In this document: piece after piece, positions 16,962 to 26,400 of the stretch
Position numbering within the stretch: position 1 is the stretch's first letter
How the letters are laid out: each line of letters opens with the position of its first letter
Source: CAVRXQ01 sp963831155
GTDB lineage: Bacteria > Actinomycetota > Acidimicrobiia > Acidimicrobiales > Bog-793
Direction: 5' to 3'
Assembly: GCA_963831155.1 (NCBI GenBank)
Contig: CAWHOY010000005.1
Location: 62,001 to 126,000 of the forward strand
DNA: 64,000 nucleotides
Notes under the pieces: model-generated
Databases searched by the model: none
Told to the model about the DNA's origin: nothing
What the model saw: only the letters and a program-made list of their open reading frames with translations
Position numbers and translations under genes: made by a program

Positions 16962-17672
16962 ATGTGCGGGCGTTACGTTCTCGCGACTCCTATCGACGAG
17001 CTCGTGAGCTTCTTCGAAGCGAGCCTCGCGCCCGGCGTGCATGCGGAGTACCACTCGAGTTACAACGTTGCCCCGACTGATTCCGTGCTCGGGCTCGTCG
17101 AAGAGAATTCGAAGGGTCGAGTGCTCGACGAGTTCCGTTGGGGACTCGTTCCGTCGTGGGCGAAGGACCTGTCGGTCGGCAGCCGGATGTTTAACGCGCG
17201 GGCCGAGTCGGTCGCGACGAGACCCTCTTACCGCGCCGCCTTCGAGGCGCGTCGTCTTGCCGTCATCGCCGACGGTTTTTACGAGTGGCGCAAGGACGAG
17301 CACGGCCGGCGCCAACCCTTCTACTTCGTGCGTGCCGACCACGAACCCATGTCCTTCGCCGGTCTATGGGAGTTCTGGCGCAATCCGTCGGCTAAAGACG
17401 GTGATGCGAAGTGGATGCGATCGTGCACGATCATCACGACGGATGCGAACAGCGAGGTCGCGCCATTCCACGACCGGATGCCGGTGATCTTGGAGTCGGA
17501 CGTGCTCGAGCGGTGGATCGATCCGTCAGGTGCAAAGCGCGACGAACTCGAGTCTCTTCTTCGCCCGTCGCACGCGGGCACGCTGTCGTTCGTGCCGGTC
17601 GACCGCCGGGTGGGCAGTGTGGCGAACAACGACCCCAGCCTGATCGCGGCCATCGCAGCCTCTGAGGCGTAG
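16962..17672 (+). CDS. SOS response-associated peptidase (SRAP/YedK) family protein
   Basis: A 236-residue SRAP-domain protein. The initiator Met is followed by the catalytic Cys (MCGRYVLATP) that forms a thiazolidine crosslink with abasic sites in single-stranded DNA in the YedK/HMCES family. Other conserved sites are the Asn in YNVAPTD, the Glu in DGFYEWRK and the His in FHDRMPVIL. It sits immediately upstream of the imuA'-imuB promoter, so a DNA-damage role fits the setting, although no LexA box is visible in front of this gene itself. Confidence 0.93.
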   Translation: MCGRYVLATPIDELVSFFEASLAPGVHAEYHSSYNVAPTDSVLGLVEENSKGRVLDEFRWGLVPSWAKDLSVGSRMFNARAESVATRPSYRAAFEARRLAVIADGFYEWRKDEHGRRQPFYFVRADHEPMSFAGLWEFWRNPSAKDGDAKWMRSCTIITTDANSEVAPFHDRMPVILESDVLERWIDPSGAKRDELESLLRPSHAGTLSFVPVDRRVGSVANNDPSLIAAIAASEA

Positions 17673-17701
17673 CCCGGGGGCTGCCCCAGCCTCTGGTGGA
17701 A

Positions 17702-17717
17702 TCGAACATACGTTCGC
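17702..17717 (+). promoter_or_regulatory. LexA (SOS) box of imuA'
   Basis: TCGAACATACGTTCGC matches the actinobacterial/Gram-positive LexA operator (GAAC-N4-GTTC core, 15 of 16 symmetric). It abuts a -10-like TATGCT (17718-17723) placed 6 bp before the GTG start, so LexA would cover the promoter and the message would be leaderless. Confidence 0.9.
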
Positions 17718-17729
17718 TATGCTCCGCCG

Positions 17730-18470
17730 GTGAGCATCAGCTTCCCCGCGCCCGCCCCGGCCGCTCCTCCCCGCCTCCTCGCTGACCGCTTGCGCCCGAC
17801 CGTCCTCGCCCGGGACGAGCTGTTACCGGTGGCGCCCGTCTACACCGAGTTGCTCGGGACCCCCGGACTCAGGCGGGGGAGCACGGTCGCGATCTCGACG
17901 ACCGGCCACGCCGGTGCAACGGCACTCGCCTGTTCCCTCCTCGCCGCCGCGAGTACCGAGGGGGCGTGGTGTGCCGCGGTGGCGATCGCCGATCTCGGGG
18001 TTGTCGCGGCGGCGGAGATCGGAGTCGCGCTCGACCGTCTCGCCCTCGTTCCCCGTCCCGGGTCAAAGCTCGCTCCAGTGATCGCCGCGCTCTTGGATGG
18101 CTGCGACGTCGTTCTTGCCCCGGCCGACGTCTCGGCGCCCGAATTCCGCCGCCTGGCGGCGAGGGCGCGCGAGCGCCGCTCGGTTCTCGTCGTGCTCTCC
18201 GGTTCGCGCGCTGTCGCATCGTTCCCTCGACCGGTGCTCGAAGGCATTGACGTGCGGATCGAGGTCGCGGGGAGCGCGTTCGGCGGACTGGGTCTTGGGA
18301 CGGGGCGATTGGCACACCACCGTATCGATGTCGTCGCGACACGTCGCTCCGCAACGCCCCGCACGGTGCGCGCGTCGCTCGGGCTGGTTACTGGGGAATC
18401 CCCGGTGATCGGAGAGATCGCCGCGCCTTTCGTTCCGTCGGTGGATCAAGAAGAGATCGCCGTTCGGTGA
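17730..18470 (+). CDS. imuA': ImuA' mutasome protein
   Basis: A 246-residue RecA-like-fold protein lacking an ordinary Walker A motif, consistent with actinobacterial ImuA'. It has LLGTPGLRRGSTVAISTTGHAGATALA at the position of the P-loop region, VAIADLGVVAAAEIGVALDR and DVVLAPADVSAPEFRRLAARAR. ImuA' links ImuB and DnaE2 in the damage-inducible translesion complex. GTG 17730 follows a LexA-covered promoter. The stop overlaps the imuB start by 4 bp (GTGA). Identification rests on fold pattern plus the diagnostic neighbour imuB. Confidence 0.88.
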   Translation: MSISFPAPAPAAPPRLLADRLRPTVLARDELLPVAPVYTELLGTPGLRRGSTVAISTTGHAGATALACSLLAAASTEGAWCAAVAIADLGVVAAAEIGVALDRLALVPRPGSKLAPVIAALLDGCDVVLAPADVSAPEFRRLAARARERRSVLVVLSGSRAVASFPRPVLEGIDVRIEVAGSAFGGLGLGTGRLAHHRIDVVATRRSATPRTVRASLGLVTGESPVIGEIAAPFVPSVDQEEIAVR

Positions 18471-20080
18471 GAACACGCCGTGCTCCCTCGGCCGAGCGGA
18501 CGCTCGTCGTCGTTTGTCCGGATTGGCCGGTCACTGCGGCGGGTTTCGGCCCTGGGGATCTGGTGGCCGTCGTCGCGAGCGGCAAGGTGGTCGCGACGTC
18601 GCAAGCTGCCCGCGCACAAGGCGTGCGCATGGCTCAACCTCAGCGCGAAGCGGTGTCGTATTGTCCAGACCTGGTCGTGCGCGAAGAGGATCCCGGATCC
18701 GAATCGCGGGCCTTCGAGATTGTCGTCGCGCAGCTGGCTGGTTATGGTGCCCCAGTCGTCGTTGATCGTCCCGGATGGGCGGCGTTCGCCGTCCGTGGTC
18801 CGGCGCGCTACTTCGGCGGCGAAGTGTCGCTCGCCGCGTCAGTCGGCGCGGCGCTCGAAGCACTCGAAGATCGCGTCGGTACCCGGACAGAACGGATTGC
18901 CTCAGAGCCGCACGAGCCGCACACCGGCGCGTGGTGGCGGATCGGCATCGCCGACGGTCGATTCGCCGCGACGCTCGCCGCGCTCTTGGGCGAGATCGTC
19001 GAAGCAGACACGGCTGCCGCGTTCCTGTCGCCATTCGGCGTCGAATGCCTCGATCGCCCCGAGCTCGCCGATCTGCTCGTCCGCCTCGGGGTGACAACGC
19101 TCGGCGCCTTCGCCGCGCTCGACGACAAAGACGTGTTTGCTCGCTTTGGCCGCGACGGCGCGTACGCCCAGCGGCTCGCGCGCGCGGAAGACGGCGCACC
19201 GAGCGGGTTGCGACCGAGGACCGAGTCGCGGGCGGTCGAAACCGTGCTCGACGAACCGGCGTCTGCGGTCGATGCTGCCGCCTTCTGCGTGCGCGAGCTC
19301 GCCGAGCGGCTAGCGCGCAACTTGAGCGAAGCCGGACTCGCCTGCACGCTTGTCGAGATCGAGATCGAACTCTCCGGAGGCGAGCTGCTCGTTCGTCGCT
19401 GGGTGAACGCGGCGGCGGTGCACCCCGCGCTCGTTGCGGAGCGGCTCCGTCTCCAGTTGGAAGCGTGGATCTCCCAGGCGCGAGGCGGTGCGCCTGAGGG
19501 CGGTGACGACGGCGGAGGAGTTGTCCGTCTCCGTCTCGATCCGATCGAGGTGATCCCCGATGTCGGCCGGCAGCTCGAGCTGTGGGGCCGTCGTGGCGAT
19601 CCCGAACGCGCCGCCCGCGCGCTCGCTCGAGTCCAGAGCCTGCTCGGCGCAGAAGGCGTCGCCTTTCCCGTGCTCGTCGGCGGGCGCGGACCGAAAGAGC
19701 GGGTCCGCCTCGTCCCCGCTGGCGACCCTTTGCCCGTGGTGGGGGATGCCGCGAGCCCCTGGCCCGGACAGCTGCCTGCACCGAATCCGACCGTCGTCTG
19801 GACGGATCCGCCTGTTGCCGAACTCCTCGACGCGCAAAAGAACCGCATCGGCGTCGACGGTCGCGGGCAGCTGACCAGCACGCCGGCGCGCCTCGTGGTC
19901 GGCGATGGCGCGGCGATCCCGCTCGTCGGATGGGCGGGTCCCTGGCCGCTCGACGAGCGCTGGTGGGATCGGCGGTCGCGACGCCGTCGGGCGCGGTTCC
20001 AGGCCGTCACGGCGACGGGTGAAGCACACCTGCTCGTGCTTGAGCGCGGCAAGTGGGTGATCGAAGGCACGTACGACTAA
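18467..20080 (+). CDS. imuB: ImuB, catalytically inactive Y-family polymerase-like protein
   Basis: A 537-residue protein with Y-family polymerase architecture but without the metal-binding acidic set: the first motif reads LVVVCPDWPVTAAG instead of the active DxDxFF type. Later parts follow the family (SQAARAQGVRMAQPQREAVSYCPDL, the helix-hairpin region LVRLGVTTLGAFAALDDKDVFARFG and the little-finger region). The C-terminus (PWPLDERWWD, EAHLLVLERGKWVIEGTYD) is the conserved ImuB tail. ImuB is the hub that contacts the beta clamp, ImuA' and DnaE2. It is translationally coupled to imuA'. Confidence 0.92.
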   Translation: MRTRRAPSAERTLVVVCPDWPVTAAGFGPGDLVAVVASGKVVATSQAARAQGVRMAQPQREAVSYCPDLVVREEDPGSESRAFEIVVAQLAGYGAPVVVDRPGWAAFAVRGPARYFGGEVSLAASVGAALEALEDRVGTRTERIASEPHEPHTGAWWRIGIADGRFAATLAALLGEIVEADTAAAFLSPFGVECLDRPELADLLVRLGVTTLGAFAALDDKDVFARFGRDGAYAQRLARAEDGAPSGLRPRTESRAVETVLDEPASAVDAAAFCVRELAERLARNLSEAGLACTLVEIEIELSGGELLVRRWVNAAAVHPALVAERLRLQLEAWISQARGGAPEGGDDGGGVVRLRLDPIEVIPDVGRQLELWGRRGDPERAARALARVQSLLGAEGVAFPVLVGGRGPKERVRLVPAGDPLPVVGDAASPWPGQLPAPNPTVVWTDPPVAELLDAQKNRIGVDGRGQLTSTPARLVVGDGAAIPLVGWAGPWPLDERWWDRRSRRRRARFQAVTATGEAHLLVLERGKWVIEGTYD

Positions 20081-20144
20081 CCGCGCAGCACGACTCGATG
20101 GATCGACAAAACTCCCAACGACGACGCCGAAGGAAGAGGATGAC

Positions 20145-21680
20145 GTGAGCGATCCACACGAAAAGAGCGAAGAGTTCGTCTACGCGAACCTGGCGACGTT
20201 GCGACACGCGCTCGATCACGGCGAGACGTCGAGCGCGGAGCTCACCCAAGCGCTGATCGCGCGGATCGACGCAATCGACGGGACCGGACCGGCGCTGCAC
20301 TCGATCCTCGCTGTCGCGTCGGATGCCATCGAGTCGGCACAGGCGCGCGATCGAGAACGCCAGTCCGGAGTCACTCGTTCGGCCCTGCACGGCATCCCGA
20401 TCGTGATCAAGGACAACCTCGACACAGCGGGATTCGCGTCGACTGCGGGTTCGCTCGCCCTGTCGAGACCCCCAACAACCGATGCGGCCATCGTCTCGGC
20501 TCTTCGCGACGCCGGCATGGTCGTGCTCGGCAAGACGAACCTGTCGGAGTGGGCGAACTTCCGCTCGGAGAAATCGAGCTCCGGCTGGAGTGCAGTGGGT
20601 GGCCAGACGCACAACCCCTTCGCCCTCGAGCGCTCGCCGAGCGGATCGTCGTCCGGATCGGCGGTCGCGATTGCTGCCGGGCTGTCTCCGCTCGCGATCG
20701 CGACAGAGACCGATGGCTCGATCTTGAGTCCGTCCGCGGTCTGCGGCATCGTCGGGATCAAACCGACGGTTGGCCTCGTCAGCCGCCGCGGCATTATCCC
20801 GATCTCCGAGAGCCAGGACACCGCCGGGCCGATGGCACGTTCGATCGCCGATGCCGCCACGCTGTTGTCGGTCATCGCCGGATCGGATGCCACCGACTCC
20901 ACGCACGCCTCGCGTCCCGACGGGCTCGTCGCCGATTACGCCTCGTCTTGTCGAAAAGACGGCCTCAACGAAAAGCGCATCGGCGTTCCGCGCGACGGAT
21001 TCTCGGGCTATCACCTTCGCGCCGACTCGTGCTTCTCGCTCGCTCTCGACGCGATGAGAGAGGCTGGTGCGACGATCGTCGATCCGGTGACCGTTCCCGG
21101 CGCGGCGCAGTTGCGTTCGTCAGAGGACGAGCTGACGGTCCTGCTCTACGAGTTCCACGACGGGATCGACCGATACCTCACGGCTCGCGGAGACGCGACC
21201 GGTTCGGGTCCGCGCACGGTCGCCGACGTCATCGCTTTCAACATCGAGCACACCGACGCGGAGCTCGCGTTCTTCGGTCAGGACATCTTCGAGCGCGCCG
21301 CGCGTAGCGGCTCGCTCGATGACTTGGAGTACAAGGAGGCGCGGGCGCGCTGTATCAAACAATCGCGCGCGCAGGGCATCGACTTCGTGCTCGACGGCGA
21401 GCACCTTGACGCACTCGCGGTGCTTACGACCGCGCCGGCATGGTTGATAGATCACGTGAACGGTGACAGCTTTCTGGGCGCTGGGTACTCGATCGCCGCA
21501 GTTGCCGGTTATCCCGCGATCACCGTCCCGATCGGCACAGTCTCGGGGCTACCGATCGGTCTGTCGCTTCTCGGGCGGGCATGGTCCGAGTCGGTACTCA
21601 TCGAAGCCGCCTCGGGGCTCGAGGCACAACTCGGCGTGGCATTGCGCCCGGGATTCTCGTCACTCACCCCGGTCGACTGA
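20145..21680 (+). CDS. Amidase-signature family hydrolase
   Basis: A 511-residue amidase of usual length. The Ser-cisSer-Lys triad is visible: Lys in PIVIKDNLD, Ser in SPSGSSSGSAVAIAAGL and the nucleophile Ser in ATETDGSILSPS; the family segment KPTVGLVSRRGIIPIS follows. No signal peptide, so cytoplasmic. GTG 20145 has AAGGAAGAGGA upstream. It starts 64 bp after imuB on the same strand and could be transcribed with it, but substrate and any link to DNA repair are unknown. It lacks gatC/gatB neighbours, so it is not evidently GatA. Confidence 0.9.
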   Translation: MSDPHEKSEEFVYANLATLRHALDHGETSSAELTQALIARIDAIDGTGPALHSILAVASDAIESAQARDRERQSGVTRSALHGIPIVIKDNLDTAGFASTAGSLALSRPPTTDAAIVSALRDAGMVVLGKTNLSEWANFRSEKSSSGWSAVGGQTHNPFALERSPSGSSSGSAVAIAAGLSPLAIATETDGSILSPSAVCGIVGIKPTVGLVSRRGIIPISESQDTAGPMARSIADAATLLSVIAGSDATDSTHASRPDGLVADYASSCRKDGLNEKRIGVPRDGFSGYHLRADSCFSLALDAMREAGATIVDPVTVPGAAQLRSSEDELTVLLYEFHDGIDRYLTARGDATGSGPRTVADVIAFNIEHTDAELAFFGQDIFERAARSGSLDDLEYKEARARCIKQSRAQGIDFVLDGEHLDALAVLTTAPAWLIDHVNGDSFLGAGYSIAAVAGYPAITVPIGTVSGLPIGLSLLGRAWSESVLIEAASGLEAQLGVALRPGFSSLTPVD

Positions 21681-21730
21681 CCCTGGCGGGTACGTCACTT
21701 CGAACGATCTCATTGCTCAAGGAGGCTCGC

Positions 21731-22117
21731 GTGTTTGTCACTGGACTAGTCAATCTCTATACGCGCGACATCGAGGCCGGGCTGCGCTTCTACCGCGATC
21801 TGCTCGGCTTCGAAGAGACGTTCCGCACTCCAAAGGAGGGAACCCCTTCACATGTCGAACTCCGCCTCGGCGGATTCACAGTCGGATTGGGCACCGTCGA
21901 GGCAGCGAGGGACCGGCACGGAGTCGAGGCTGCGCCGGGCAGCCCGGCGATGGTTCTCGTTGTGTGGACCGACGACGTCGATCGGGCCTACGCGGAATTA
22001 GAGGCCGCCGGGGTGTCCGTTCTTCAGCCTCCGCACAACACCGGCAACAACAATCGGAACGCCCTGCTGCGCGATCCGGATGCAAATCCTGTGGAGATCG
22101 TCGCCAAGGTTTCGTGA
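21731..22117 (+). CDS. VOC-fold (glyoxalase-like) protein
   Basis: A 128-residue single VOC module pair: FVTGLVNLYTRDIEAGLRFYRDLLGF, HVELRLGGFTVGLGT, a central WTDDVDRAYAELEAAGV and a C-terminal RDPDANPVEIVAK with the metal-position Glu. GTG 21731 was chosen because AAGGAGG lies 5 bp upstream; the open frame before it overlaps the amidase end. The first metal position is Asn rather than His (LVNLY), so metal binding may be altered or absent, as in antibiotic-binding relatives. Substrate unknown. Confidence 0.82.
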   Translation: MFVTGLVNLYTRDIEAGLRFYRDLLGFEETFRTPKEGTPSHVELRLGGFTVGLGTVEAARDRHGVEAAPGSPAMVLVVWTDDVDRAYAELEAAGVSVLQPPHNTGNNNRNALLRDPDANPVEIVAKVS

Positions 22118-22136
22118 ATTGGAGACGCCAAAGTTG

Positions 22137-23150
22137 ATGCGAGCGATGCAGTTTGCGGTCGTCGTGCTCGCGGTCCTGTTCATCTCTGGAGTGAACCTCG
22201 TCCCGGCAGCCGCGCTGACTCAGGCCGCCCTCAAGAGAGTGGACGAGAGCGTGGTCGACGTAAGCGTGACCCTTTCTGACGCGAAAGGCGCGGGCACCGG
22301 CATCCTTCTCTCCTCCGAAGGCGAGGTGCTCACGAATAATCACGTTGTGCGGGGCGCGACGTCGATCAGCGTCGCCGACGTCGCCAATGGCCGGACGTAC
22401 TCGGCGACTGTCGTCGGATACGACCGCGACGCGGATGTCGCGGTGCTGAAATTGCGCGGCGCACACGGTCTTCGCCGGGCGCCGCTCGGCAGCTCGGCTC
22501 ACCTGCGCATCGGCGTTCCGGTGACAGCCGTCGGCAATGCCGGTGGAGGTGGCGGGACACCGAGTGCGACGAGTGGGACGCTCACCGCGTTCGATCGGTC
22601 GATCACAGCGGAGGACGAGTTCGGCGACGCGGAGACGTTGAAAGGCTTGCTCGAGACGAGCGCCCCTTTGCAACCGGGCGACTCAGGTGGCCCGCTCGTG
22701 TCGGCAGCAGGGAGGGTCATCGGCATGGACACCGCCGGGTCGAGCAGACTCTCCCGCCTCTCGTCGGTGGTCGGCTTCGCCATCCCGATCAATAAGGCTC
22801 TCCGTTTGGCTCGCGCGATCGAAGGTGGACGCGCATCGGGAGCGATCCATGTTGGCCCGACGGCCTTCCTCGGCGCTACCACCGAGGAGGCGCCCTACAA
22901 CAAGGGTGGTTCGATCACCGAACGAGTTGTCGTCACAGGCGTGATGCCCGGTACGCCAGCCGCGCAGGTCGGACTCGTCCCGGGGGACGTCATCACTTCG
23001 TTCGGGGACACGCTGATCAGTTCGAATATCGCCTTGACGGACTTGCTGATTCGCGCGAAGGCTGGCATGTCGGTGGAAGTCGGGTGGCTCGACCAACAGG
23101 GCAATTCGATGACTGCCGCTGTCACGCTTGCGAGCGGCCCGGCGCAGTGA
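22137..23150 (+). CDS. HtrA/DegP-like serine protease with PDZ domain
   Basis: About 337 residues: an N-terminal hydrophobic signal or anchor (AVVVLAVLFISGVNLVPAAAL), a trypsin-like domain with the triad His in LTNNHVVRG, Asp in DRDADVAVLKL and Ser in LQPGDSGGPLV, and a C-terminal PDZ domain (VVTGVMPGTPAAQVGLVPGDVI). It acts outside the membrane on misfolded or signal proteins. ATG 22137 lies 20 bp past the VOC gene; an earlier ATG at 22080 overlaps that gene. There is only one PDZ domain and a single N-terminal anchor, as in mycobacterial HtrA-type proteins. Confidence 0.92.
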   Translation: MRAMQFAVVVLAVLFISGVNLVPAAALTQAALKRVDESVVDVSVTLSDAKGAGTGILLSSEGEVLTNNHVVRGATSISVADVANGRTYSATVVGYDRDADVAVLKLRGAHGLRRAPLGSSAHLRIGVPVTAVGNAGGGGGTPSATSGTLTAFDRSITAEDEFGDAETLKGLLETSAPLQPGDSGGPLVSAAGRVIGMDTAGSSRLSRLSSVVGFAIPINKALRLARAIEGGRASGAIHVGPTAFLGATTEEAPYNKGGSITERVVVTGVMPGTPAAQVGLVPGDVITSFGDTLISSNIALTDLLIRAKAGMSVEVGWLDQQGNSMTAAVTLASGPAQ

Positions 23151-23288
23151 CTCCGCTGAGCGGCGCGGACCCATCGGCCTGGCTCACCCCGATGAGCCTC
23201 GCGGCAGCCTGGTCGGGCCTGTACCCGGCGCAGCGAGCCGAGTCGCTGCGCGGAGCAGACGAATGACCTGCTGAGGGGGCTGGCCTAA

Positions 23289-23304
23289 TCGAACATATGT
23301 TCGT
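23289..23304 (+). promoter_or_regulatory. LexA (SOS) box of dnaE2
   Basis: TCGAACATATGTTCGT is a near-perfect palindrome matching the same LexA operator as upstream of imuA'. A TATTGT element overlaps its 3' edge (23304-23309), giving a layout very similar to the imuA' promoter. Confidence 0.9.
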
Positions 23305-23436
23305 ATTGTCGGCGAAATCAGTTCGTTCAATCCGATCATTCCCTGGTCCGAGCTCGAGCGACGCCTTTCGGGGCTCCTCCCGGCTCGGCGATCCGACCAG
23401 CTGCTCGCCGGGGTCGCACCCGGGATCCGCGCGCGC

Positions 23437-26400
23437 GTGCTCGACCTGCCGCCGGTTGAGCGCGCCGAGCCACCGGGCGGGGTCGCTTACGCCGAGCTCC
23501 ACTGCCACTCGAACTTCAGCTTCTTAGACGGGGCCTCGAGTCCGGAGGACCTCGCCGTCGAAGCGGCGCGGCTCGGTCTCGAGGCGCTGGCGCTCACCGA
23601 TCACGACGGCTGTTACGGGGTCGTCCGCTTCGCCGAGGCGTCGCGAGAGTTCGGATTGCCGACCGTCTTCGGCGCCGAGCTGTCGCTGCCGAACGGAGCG
23701 GAGCGCCGTGTCGAGGAGCGCGCCGGGACGATCGACCCGCAGGCGACACACCTCGTCGTCTTGGCCGCCGATCCCGAGGGCTACGCGCGCCTTTCGACGG
23801 CGATCGCCCGTGCCCAGCTTGCGGGAGGCGAGAAGGGTCGCCCCGCGTACTCGCTCGACGCCTTGGCTCAAGCACACGACGGTCACTGGTTCGTTCTCAC
23901 CGGCTGCCGCCACGGCGCGGTGCCCGCCGCGCTCGTCGCCGACGGACCCCAGGCGGCAGCCCGTGAGCTCGCGCGTCTGATCGAGGCGTTCGGTTCCGAG
24001 CGCGTGCTCGTCGAGCTCACCGATCACGACACGCCGCTCGACGACGCGCGCAACGACGCGCTCGTAAAGCTCGCCGTGCGCGCCGGGGTCGGTCTCGTCG
24101 CGACGGGCAACGTCCACTACGCGACGCCGTCCGGGTACCCGCTCGCGACCGCGCTCTCAGCGGTGCGCGCCCGATCGAGTCTCGACGCGGTTGACGGCTA
24201 CCTGCCGGCATGGGCATCGTCGCCGTTGCGCTCCGGGCTCGAGCAGCAAAGACGCTTCGCGCGCTATCCCGGTGCCGTCGAGTTCGCCGCAGAGGTCGGG
24301 CGCGCCTGCGCCTTCGACTTGCGTCTCGTCGCGCCGAACCTGCCGCCCTATCCCGTGCCCGACGGATCGACCGAAGCGAGCTATCTGCGCGCGCTCGCCT
24401 ACGAGGGCGCAAAGCGCCGCTACGGGTCGCGAGGAGACGAGCGGGTTCATGGCGCGTGGTCGGCAGTCGATCGCGAACTCGAGATCATCGAGGTGCTCGG
24501 TTTCCCTGGCTACTTCTTGGTCGTCTGGGACATCGTCGAGTTCTGCCGGCAATCGAACATCTTCTGCCAAGGCCGCGGTTCGGCTGCCAACTCGGCGGTC
24601 TGTTACGCGCTTCGGATCACGAACGCCGACGCCGTCGCGCTCGGGCTGTTGTTCGAGCGATTTTTGTCACCAGCGCGCGACGGACCACCAGACATCGATT
24701 TGGACATCGAATCGGGACGGCGCGACGAGGTGATCGCGTACGTCTACGAGCGCTACGGGCGCGAGCACGCCGCGCAGGTGGCGAACGTCATCACCTACCG
24801 CCCGCGCTCCGCGGTGCGCGACGCGGCGCGCGCGCTCGGCTACCCGCCGGGCGCGCCCGACAAGTGGACAGAGCTCCTCGGCGACTCGTTCGTCGCGAGC
24901 ATCGCTGCGCCACGGCGCAATGGCGCCCGCCCTGAGCCGACGGCCGCCGAACTGGGCCTGCCAGAAGACGTCGCCCAGCTCGCCGCGGCGTTGGAGGGGA
25001 TGCCGCGGCACCTCGGCATCCACTCCGGCGGGATGGTGATCTGTGACCGGCCGGTCGTCGCCGTCTGCCCGGTCGAGTGGGCGCGGCGCGAGGGCCGCTC
25101 GGTGCTGCAGTGGGACAAGGAGGACTGCGCGACGGCCGGTCTCGTGAAATTCGACCTGTTGGGCTTGGGGATGTTGGAGGCGATCCACCGCATGGTCGAC
25201 CTCGTCGCGTCGTTCTTTTCTGAGACCGTCGACTTGGCGACGATTCCCCAGGAAGACGCGGTCTACGAGATGTTGTCGCGGGCCGACTCGATCGGCGTCT
25301 TCCAGGTCGAAAGCCGCGCCCAGATGGCGACCCTGCCGCGCCTCGCGCCGAAGGTCTTCTACGACTTGGTCGTCGAGGTCGCCCTCATCCGCCCCGGCCC
25401 GATCCAGGGTGGCTCGGTCCATCCCTACCTGCGCCGCCGTTCGGGGGAGGAGAAGGTCAGCTATCTGCACCCCCTATTAAAAGGCGCGCTCGAAAAGACC
25501 TTGGGCGTGCCGTTGTTCCAAGAACAGCTGATGCAGATGGCGATCGACGTGGCGGGGTTCTCCGCCGCCGACGCCGACGAGCTGCGCCAGGCGATGGGCT
25601 CGAAGCGCTCCGCGGCGCGCATGGAGAAGTTGCGCGGCCGGCTCTATCAGGGGATGGCCGCGCGGGGGATCGAAGGCGAGGTCGCCGACGCGATCTACTC
25701 TCAGCTCGCCGCGTTCGCCAACTTCGGCTTCCCCGAGTCGCACTCGGTCTCTTTTGCCTACTTGGTCTATTCCTCGGCGTGGTTCAAGTTCCACTACCCC
25801 CAGGCCTTTTTGTGCGCGCTGTTGAACTCCCAGCCGATGGGCTTTTGGTCGCCGGAGAGCCTCGTCTCAGACGCCCGCCGCCACGGCGTTGTGACGCTGC
25901 GCCCGCAGGTGAACAAAAGCGGCGCCGAATCGACCCTCGTTACTGATCAGACGAGCGTCGGCGGCGCGGCGGTGCGCCTCGGCCTCGCCCAGGTGCGCGG
26001 CATCGGTGCCACGCTCGCCGAACAAATCGCCGACGACGCGCCGTACGAGAGCATCGACGACCTGGCGCGCCGCGCCGGACCGGACCGGGCCGAGCTCGAA
26101 TCCCTCGCCAGCGCCGGAGCGCTCGATGACCTGCCGGCGGTCGCCGGCGCGCCGCCGACGTCTGGACGCGGGGCGCGCCGCGCCGCGCTCTGGGCAGCGG
26201 GCGCGCTCGCCGGCGGCGGCCCGGAGCGGTTGCCCAGTATGGTGCCCGGCACGTCGGCACCGGCGCTCCCCGAGATGTCGGCCGTCGACGAGCTGGCGGC
26301 GGACCTCTGGGCGACGGGGATCTCGCCGGCCGACCACCCCGTCGCCCCGGCGCGGCCCTTCCTCGCAGACCGCGGCGTCGTCCCGGCAGCCGACCTTCCC

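Noticed and set aside
18531..20070. Two long minus-strand frames over imuB
   Set aside because: Arg/Ser-rich antisense shadows of a clearly coding high-GC gene; no start site or domain.
24667..25470. 267-residue minus-strand frame over dnaE2
   Set aside because: Antisense to conserved polymerase motifs and without any recognisable domain.
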